NCBI GenBank assembly: GCA_024688225.1
Contig: JAILEI010000055.1
Span: 1 to 32,454, forward strand
DNA length: 32,454 nucleotides
DNA from: Succinivibrionaceae bacterium
GTDB taxonomy: Bacteria; Pseudomonadota; Gammaproteobacteria; Enterobacterales; Succinivibrionaceae
Reading direction: 5' to 3'
The stretch's first letter is position 1, and each line of letters begins with the position of its first letter. The notes beneath the pieces are model-generated. The model worked only from the letters and a program-made list of their open reading frames with translations, ran no database searches and was not told where the DNA came from. Of this stretch, positions 24,029-32,454 are shown piece after piece. Made by a program: the position numbers and the translations under genes.

Positions 24029-25281
24029 TGGCCATGCCTAACTCCAGTTCCGAAAAGAAGCACCTGGGCACTGGGCTGGATGCCTTGCTCAGCGCCAGCA
24101 TGAAAAGATACAACACCACTCCCCAGCCTGAGCCGGTGCCGCTTGCCGAGCCCTGCGCTGAGCCGGTGGCGTCCAGCCATGAGGGGACTGCCCCTGGCGT
24201 ACAGGTGGTGATGCTGCCCCTTGGCTCACTCAAGTCCTCCATTTACCAGCCGCGCAAGGACTTTGACGAGGAGCGCATCGACGAGCTGTCACGCTCCATC
24301 AAGGAGCATGGCCTGCTGCAGCCCATCCTGGTCAAGCCTGGCACTGGCGGCACCTATGAGATTATCGGCGGTGAACGGCGCTACCGTGCCTGCCGCAAGG
24401 CGGGGCTTGATCCCATTCCCTGCCTGGTCAAGGACATGGTGGACGGTGATGCCTATGCGCTGGCGCTCATTGAGAACATCCAGCGCGAGAACCTCAACCC
24501 GCTTGAGGAGGCTGAGGCGTACGGGGAGATGATCAAGGCCCTGGGCATCAAGCAGGATGACCTGGCCAGGACCCTGGGCAAGTCACGCAGCGCGATTGCC
24601 AACCTGTTGCGCCTCAACCATCTCCATGATGACGTCAAGAAGATGGTTAGGGAGGGCAGCATTGACCTTGGGCACGCCAAGGTTATCCTCTCTGCCGACA
24701 AGCAGTACCAGCCCAAGATCGCGGCCATTGTCGCGCAGAAGGATCTGAGTGTCCGCCAGACCGAGGACTATGTCCGCAAGCTCAAGGAAGATCCGGAGCC
24801 GGAAAAAAAACCTCCTGAGCGCAAGCCCGGGCACCTTCCGGAGTGGGAGCATGAGCTTTCGGAACGCTTCCACGGGGTTAAGGTCCAGTTTGTCGCCGCA
24901 GGTGACAGCAAGGGCAAAATTACCATCAAGTTCTCAAACGATGAGCAGCTCAAGTCATTGGTGGAGTGCCTGGGCCTTTCCTCTGATTTCAGTGCCGGGG
25001 ATGGTGAGGGAACAGCTGATTCCGCCATGGGTGAAGATCCCTCAGTGCAGCCAGCCGATGATGCCAGGGAAAGCGCTGTAACTGGTTCCGAGTCATCTGA
25101 ATCTGGTACTGGCGAGCTGGTTGCTGGGGAAAATGGCCTTGGCGGGCAGACTGCTGGCGAGACCAGTGAAACCCAGGGCGATGTCCTTGGTGAAGGGTCA
25201 GCTGAGGCTGCAGGGGATGCCACGCCCGGGACTGACCCTGGGATCACTGATGCCCCAGTGGATCAGGTCCAGGGTGCCTAG
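24028..25281 (+). CDS. parB: ParB (Spo0J), parS-binding CTPase with a long acidic tail
   Basis: ParB binds parS, loads onto DNA as a CTP-dependent clamp and activates ParA. The 417-aa protein has an N-terminal ParA-interacting segment (HLGTGLDALL), the CTP-binding domain with YEIIGGERRYRACR (110-123) and ENIQREN (149-155), and a helix-turn-helix region (about 170-235). The C-terminal dimerisation segment is at about 275-316. Residues 320-417 are an additional tail rich in Gly, Ser, Ala and acidic residues, with about 22 Asp/Glu and one Arg. Ordinary chromosomal ParBs are near 290-300 aa, so this tail is unusual. The ATG overlaps the parA stop. Confidence 0.96.
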   Translation: MAMPNSSSEKKHLGTGLDALLSASMKRYNTTPQPEPVPLAEPCAEPVASSHEGTAPGVQVVMLPLGSLKSSIYQPRKDFDEERIDELSRSIKEHGLLQPILVKPGTGGTYEIIGGERRYRACRKAGLDPIPCLVKDMVDGDAYALALIENIQRENLNPLEEAEAYGEMIKALGIKQDDLARTLGKSRSAIANLLRLNHLHDDVKKMVREGSIDLGHAKVILSADKQYQPKIAAIVAQKDLSVRQTEDYVRKLKEDPEPEKKPPERKPGHLPEWEHELSERFHGVKVQFVAAGDSKGKITIKFSNDEQLKSLVECLGLSSDFSAGDGEGTADSAMGEDPSVQPADDARESAVTGSESSESGTGELVAGENGLGGQTAGETSETQGDVLGEGSAEAAGDATPGTDPGITDAPVDQVQGA

Positions 25282-25314
25282 CGCCCCTGTTTCGCAGCCC
25301 ATGGTGCCTGTCCC

Positions 25315-25689
25315 ATGAACCGAGCCCTGGTTCTTTTCCACTTCCTCGGCGCCCTGGCAATCACGGCGGTTGCCACGGTGGTTGCCTTGCTCACCGGTGC
25401 CGATCACAACCTGTACTTCCTTTCCGCGGCCTCGGGTTGCGCCGCGATGCTGGTGCCGCTGGGTGTCTATGGCCTCTATGCCATCCGCCCCCATCCCTTT
25501 ACCCCCACGGCAAGGCAAATCCTCATGGAGGGGATTATTGCCACGACCATCAAGTACATGCTGATAATTTTTTGCCTGGGTTTTATTTTTAAATTTACCT
25601 CATGCACAAAAATTATAGTTATTTCAGCGTTTGTGGCCATGGCGATCCTGAACGTAATTGCGGTGGTTTGCACTAAAAAAGTGCGGTGA
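25315..25689 (+). CDS. atpI: AtpI-like subunit I of the ATP synthase operon
   Basis: This 124-aa hydrophobic protein has four predicted membrane segments (about 5-27, 33-57, 70-92, 99-119). It occupies the atpI position at the head of the F1Fo operon. AtpI is a poorly conserved assembly helper for the c-ring. The paired-helix pattern and the short charged loop (PHPFTPTARQ) fit the family, but the identification depends largely on position. The 3' third is notably AT-rich. The ribosome binding site is weak. Confidence 0.75.
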   Translation: MNRALVLFHFLGALAITAVATVVALLTGADHNLYFLSAASGCAAMLVPLGVYGLYAIRPHPFTPTARQILMEGIIATTIKYMLIIFCLGFIFKFTSCTKIIVISAFVAMAILNVIAVVCTKKVR

Positions 25690-25709
25690 AACAGCAAGCA
25701 AGCAAAAAA

Positions 25710-25725
25710 TGTGTTTTGGATCACA
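25710..25725 (+). promoter_or_regulatory. CRP-like site upstream of atpB
   Basis: TGTGT-TTTGGA-TCACA matches the CRP consensus TGTGA-N6-TCACA with one mismatch. A TATTTT -10 candidate lies at 25747-25752; its predicted start near 25759 would place the site at about -41.5, the class II activator position. A CRP- or FNR-family regulator may control atpB onward. Confidence 0.5.
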
Positions 25726-25746
25726 AACTTTTAAACGCAAATTGTG

Positions 25747-25752
25747 TATTTT
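25747..25752 (+). promoter_or_regulatory. Possible atpB promoter -10
   Basis: TATTTT lies 95 bp upstream of the atpB start within the 163-bp atpI-atpB gap, with no consensus -35, as expected for an activator-dependent promoter. The leader would be about 94 nt. Confidence 0.35.
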
Positions 25753-25771
25753 TCCAAGGCGACCATTTTGA

Positions 25772-26806
<1,035 letters not shown>

Positions 26807-26846
26807 CCTTAACTTTCGTGTTCGTGTTTGTTTTAGGAGACAATAA

Positions 26847-27089
<243 letters not shown>

Positions 27090-27121
27090 ACCTGGTTTGA
27101 CTGGTAGGAGGGCATTACATC

Positions 27122-27592
27122 TTGGAAATTAATGCTACTTTCCTGGGCCAGGCGGTTGCCTTCGTAATTTTCGTCTTGGTGTGCATGAAGTATGTCTGGC
27201 CGCCATTGATGAATGCCCTTGAGAAAAGGCAGAAGGAGATAGCGACCGGCCTTGCTGATGCCGAGAAGGCCAAGAAGAGTCTGGAGCTCGCCAAGAGCGG
27301 TGCCTCCGAGACCCTGAGGCAGGCTAAGCAGGAAGCCCAGAAGATTATCGATGAGGCCAACAAGCGGCGTTCCCAGATCCTGGACAAGGCCGTTGAGGAG
27401 GCCAACCTCGAGAAGCAGCAGATCCTCACTGCGGCCAAGAACGAGATTGAGTCCGAGCGCAACCGTGCGCGTGAGGAACTCAGGAACGAGGTGGTCGCAC
27501 TTGCCGTGGCTGGCGCTGAGAAGATCCTTGGCAACAAGGTTGACTCCAGCACTGACAAGGCCATGGTCCAGAAGATCATGGAAACGTTGTAG
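27122..27592 (+). CDS. atpF: ATP synthase Fo subunit b (TTG start)
   Basis: Subunit b is the peripheral stalk that holds F1 against rotation. The 156-aa protein has one N-terminal membrane helix (about 5-24, [20 protein letters not shown]), then a long charged helical stalk ([11 protein letters not shown] ... ANKRRSQIL). It matches the length of E. coli AtpF. The family N-terminus ([11 protein letters not shown]) begins at a TTG (27122-27124), preceded by GGAGG 10 nt upstream. No in-frame ATG fits, so TTG is the likely start, which may reduce its translation relative to neighbours. Confidence 0.96.
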   Translation: MEINATFLGQAVAFVIFVLVCMKYVWPPLMNALEKRQKEIATGLADAEKAKKSLELAKSGASETLRQAKQEAQKIIDEANKRRSQILDKAVEEANLEKQQILTAAKNEIESERNRAREELRNEVVALAVAGAEKILGNKVDSSTDKAMVQKIMETL

Positions 27593-27607
27593 CACAAGGA
27601 CTTGGGT

Positions 27608-28138
27608 ATGGCTGAAAACCTAACTGTCGCAAGGCCTTATGCTGAGGCGGTCTTCCAGACTGCGCTGGAGGAGAATGACTTCCAGTCCTGGCAGGCAATG
27701 CTTTATGCCATGGCCTTGGTTTGCTCTGACGAGTCAGTGCTTACCAAGCTCAAGGGTATGACCTCCAAGGAAGAGGCTACCAACCAGGTGCTTTCGCTCC
27801 TGGATGGAATCCTTAGCGAGGAAGGCCAGAACTTTGTCAAAATCCTCGGTGAGAACGAGAGGTTTGAGGTCCTGCCCGACATCTACAAGGAGTACCGGAG
27901 ACTTTGGGATCGTCACGAGAAGGTGATGCCCGTTGAGTTGATCAGCGCGCGCCCCATCGCGGATTCCGATGTCAATGAGCTCACTGCCGGCATCGCTGCC
28001 AAGTACCAGTGCAAGGTAAGCCTTAAGAAGACCATTGACGAAAACCTGATTGGTGGCGCGATCCTCAAGATTGGCGACAAGGTCATAGATGCGAGTGTCA
28101 GGACGAGCTTGGATAACCTGGCGTCCACCCTCAAGTAA
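27608..28138 (+). CDS. atpH: ATP synthase F1 subunit delta
   Basis: Delta links the b stalk to the top of the alpha3beta3 hexamer. The 176-aa product starts MAENLTVARPYAEAVF, matching the family N-terminus (E. coli has ITVARPYAKA), and includes the C-terminal block NLIGGAILKIGDKVIDASVRTSLDNL. The ATG at 27608 is preferred over a TTG at 27602; AAGGA lies 7-8 nt upstream. It lies 15 nt after atpF and 15 nt before atpA. Confidence 0.96.
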   Translation: MAENLTVARPYAEAVFQTALEENDFQSWQAMLYAMALVCSDESVLTKLKGMTSKEEATNQVLSLLDGILSEEGQNFVKILGENERFEVLPDIYKEYRRLWDRHEKVMPVELISARPIADSDVNELTAGIAAKYQCKVSLKKTIDENLIGGAILKIGDKVIDASVRTSLDNLASTLK

Positions 28139-28153
28139 GGTAGAGGAAAGATA

Positions 28154-29695
28154 ATGCAATTAAATTCAACCGAAATTGCGGATCTTATCAAGCAAAGGAT
28201 CAAGCAATTCAAGGTCGTGACCGAGTCGCGTGATGAGGGCGTGATCGTTGCCCTCAATGACGGCATCGTCAGGATTCACGGCCTTTCCAGTGTCATGCAG
28301 GGCGAGATGCTCGATTTCGGCGGTGGCCTTTACGGTCTGGCGCTGAACCTGGAGCGCGACAGTGTCGGTGCCATTGTCATGGGTCCTTACTCTCAGCTCT
28401 CTGAGGGCATGAAGGTCCACAGCACCGGGCGTATCCTTGAGGTGCCGGTGGGCAAGAGCCTGCTGGGCCGTGTGGTTAACACCCTGGGTGAGCCGATTGA
28501 CGGCAAGGGCCCGATTGAGACCAATGTCTTCTACCCTGTGGAGAAGATTGCCCCGGGCGTGATTGCCCGCCAGAGTGTTTCCCAGCCGATTCAGACTGGC
28601 TACAAGGCGGTTGACTCCATGATCCCGATTGGCCGTGGCCAGCGTGAGCTAATCATTGGTGACCGCCAGGTGGGCAAGACTGCCCTCGCGATCGACACCA
28701 TCATCAACCAGAAGAACTATGGTGTGCGCTGCATCTATGTGGCGATTGGCCAGAAAGCCTCCACCATTGCTGGCGTGGTGAGAAAGCTTGAGGAAGAGGG
28801 AGCCCTGCAGAACACCATCGTCGTTTCTGCCTCCGCCTCCGATACTGCGGCCTTGCAGTACATTGCCCCTTATGCCGGTTGTGCCATGGGCGAGTACTTC
28901 ATGGACCAGGGTGAGGATGCCCTGATTGTCTATGATGACCTCTCCAAGCACGCGGTCGCGTATCGCCAGATTTCCCTGCTGCTCCGCCGTCCGCCTGGAC
29001 GCGAGGCCTACCCTGGTGACGTCTTCTACCTGCACTCCCGCCTGCTGGAGCGTGCCTCGCGTGTCAACGCTGAGTACCTCGAGCGCAAGACCAATGGCGA
29101 GATTAAGGGGAAGACGGGTTCGCTGACCGCGCTCCCGATTATTGAGACGCAGGCTGGCGACGTCAGTGCCTTCATTCCGACCAATGTCATCTCGATCACT
29201 GACGGGCAGATCTTCCTGACCACCAACCTCTTCAACTCAGGCGTGCGCCCTGCGGTTGACCCGGGCATCTCCGTTTCCCGAGTTGGTGGCTCAGCGCAGA
29301 CCAAGATCATCAAGAAGCTCTCCGGAGGCATTCGTACTGCCCTGGCGCAGTACCGCGAGCTGGCGGCATTCGCCCAGTTCTCCTCTGACCTCGACGAGGC
29401 CACCAGGAAGCAGCTTGACCATGGACAGAAGGTAACTGAGCTCATGAAGCAGCGCCAGTACTCCCCTCTCTCCGTGGCGGAGCAGGCGCTGGTGATCTTC
29501 GCCGCTGAGCGTGGCTACCTTGAGGATATCGACATCCAGAAGGTCCCGGCGTTTGAGCAGGCGCTGCTTGAGCATGCCCGTACCTCTGCTGCGGAGATGC
29601 TCAAGGAGATCAACGATAAGCCCGAGTACAATGACGAGATCGTCAAGAAGCTTGGTGACTTTATCGCTGCCTTCAAGTCCTCCCAGACCTTTTAG
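28154..29695 (+). CDS. atpA: ATP synthase F1 subunit alpha
   Basis: Alpha is the non-catalytic nucleotide-binding subunit that alternates with beta. At 513 aa it matches E. coli (513 aa). It has the P-loop [10 protein letters not shown] (about 170-179), the segment [17 protein letters not shown], and the signature [17 protein letters not shown] containing the arginine that completes the beta catalytic site. GAGGAAAG upstream of the ATG is a good ribosome binding site. Confidence 0.98.
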   Translation: MQLNSTEIADLIKQRIKQFKVVTESRDEGVIVALNDGIVRIHGLSSVMQGEMLDFGGGLYGLALNLERDSVGAIVMGPYSQLSEGMKVHSTGRILEVPVGKSLLGRVVNTLGEPIDGKGPIETNVFYPVEKIAPGVIARQSVSQPIQTGYKAVDSMIPIGRGQRELIIGDRQVGKTALAIDTIINQKNYGVRCIYVAIGQKASTIAGVVRKLEEEGALQNTIVVSASASDTAALQYIAPYAGCAMGEYFMDQGEDALIVYDDLSKHAVAYRQISLLLRRPPGREAYPGDVFYLHSRLLERASRVNAEYLERKTNGEIKGKTGSLTALPIIETQAGDVSAFIPTNVISITDGQIFLTTNLFNSGVRPAVDPGISVSRVGGSAQTKIIKKLSGGIRTALAQYRELAAFAQFSSDLDEATRKQLDHGQKVTELMKQRQYSPLSVAEQALVIFAAERGYLEDIDIQKVPAFEQALLEHARTSAAEMLKEINDKPEYNDEIVKKLGDFIAAFKSSQTF

Positions 29696-29705
29696 GGGGC
29701 AATGA

Positions 29706-32002
<2,297 letters not shown>

Positions 32003-32014
32003 CGGAGTCCCGAA

Positions 32015-32446
32015 ATGCAAGAAGCCATCTCATTTAAGCTGGATGTTATCAGTGGCGTTGGTCAGATGTATTCTGGCATGGTCAAGGCCATGAGCATCAC
32101 CGGCTCTGAGGGCGAGCTCGGGATCAGGCGTGGTCACGCTCCTTTGTTGACTACGATTAAGGCGGGCATGGTCTCGCTTGTAACGCAGGAAGACAAGGAG
32201 GAGCAGTTCTACCTAGCAGGTGGAGTGCTTGAGGTGCAACCAAGTGGCGTGACCGTGCTGGCCGATACCGCTATGCGTGCTGATGACATTGACGAGGCCA
32301 AAGCCCAGGCGGCGATCAAGGCAGCCAAGGAAGCCATGAGTAAGCATGCTTATGGTGATAAGGACTACTCTGCTGCGTTTGTATCTCTTGCCCAGGCAAT
32401 GGCACAGCTCAAGGTCGTCGAAGTCGCCAGAAAGCGTCATCGTTAA
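32015..32446 (+). CDS. atpC: ATP synthase F1 subunit epsilon
   Basis: Epsilon sits at the base of gamma, connects it to the c-ring and can inhibit ATP hydrolysis through its C-terminal helices. The 143-aa protein has the N-terminal beta-sandwich ([41 protein letters not shown]) and the two-helix C-terminal domain ([18 protein letters not shown] ...). It is complete, with its stop 8 nt before the window edge; the operon terminator is outside. Confidence 0.97.
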   Translation: MQEAISFKLDVISGVGQMYSGMVKAMSITGSEGELGIRRGHAPLLTTIKAGMVSLVTQEDKEEQFYLAGGVLEVQPSGVTVLADTAMRADDIDEAKAQAAIKAAKEAMSKHAYGDKDYSAAFVSLAQAMAQLKVVEVARKRHR

Positions 32447-32454
32447 GCATAAGA

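Overview
This window looks like the replication-origin region of a gammaproteobacterial chromosome. The block dnaA-dnaN-recF-gyrB runs leftward and rpmH-rnpA-yidD-yidC-mnmE runs rightward, followed later by mnmG-rsmG-parA-parB-atpI-atpBEFHAGDC. Protein sequences resemble those of E. coli, Pseudomonas and Shewanella. A class III (oxygen-sensitive) ribonucleotide reductase, EarP/Arg32-type EF-P and PqiABC are also present. I infer an anaerobic gammaproteobacterium, perhaps near the Aeromonadales/Succinivibrionaceae; the placement is by eye and only moderately secure. Coding DNA is GC-rich, while several intergenic stretches are strongly AT-rich.

Layout. (1) 1-1228: the 5' end of ftsY (leftward, with an Ala/Glu/Lys repeat) diverges from rsmD. 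A perfect 20-bp inverted repeat lies between rsmD and gyrB. (2) 1229-7359: leftward replication operon gyrB, recF, dnaN, dnaA. (3) 7360-7656: dnaA/rpmH divergent intergenic, the best positional candidate for oriC but without canonical DnaA boxes. (4) 7657-11423: rpmH, rnpA, yidD, yidC, mnmE, packed with overlaps. (5) 11427-18016: a leftward block opposing its neighbours, made of pqiABC (membrane lipid-transport/stress system) and the anaerobic NTP reductase genes nrdD, a 53-aa gene and nrdG. (6) 18017-18555: 539 bp without a protein gene, holding FNR-like boxes and hairpins. (7) 18556-20333: earP and efp, a modifier and its substrate. (8) 20334-20666: efp terminator and an AT-rich mnmG leader. 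(9) 20667-25281: mnmG, rsmG, parA, parB. (10) 25315-32446: the complete F1Fo ATP synthase operon, preceded by a CRP-like site.

The most interesting observation is in the nrd locus. The 754-aa NrdD has the ATP cone, the radical cysteine motif and the zinc-binding cysteines, but ends without the RVxGY glycyl-radical motif found at the C-terminus of E. coli NrdD. That motif is instead on a separate 53-aa gene (15509-15670, with its own ribosome binding site) between nrdD and nrdG. This suggests a two-polypeptide class III reductase whose radical-bearing piece is a detachable small protein. Secondary points are a DnaA with an altered DNA-recognition domain, a DnaN lacking the usual clamp C-terminus, a ParB with a long acidic tail, and an ATP synthase a-subunit with a four-cysteine insertion in its periplasmic N-terminus.
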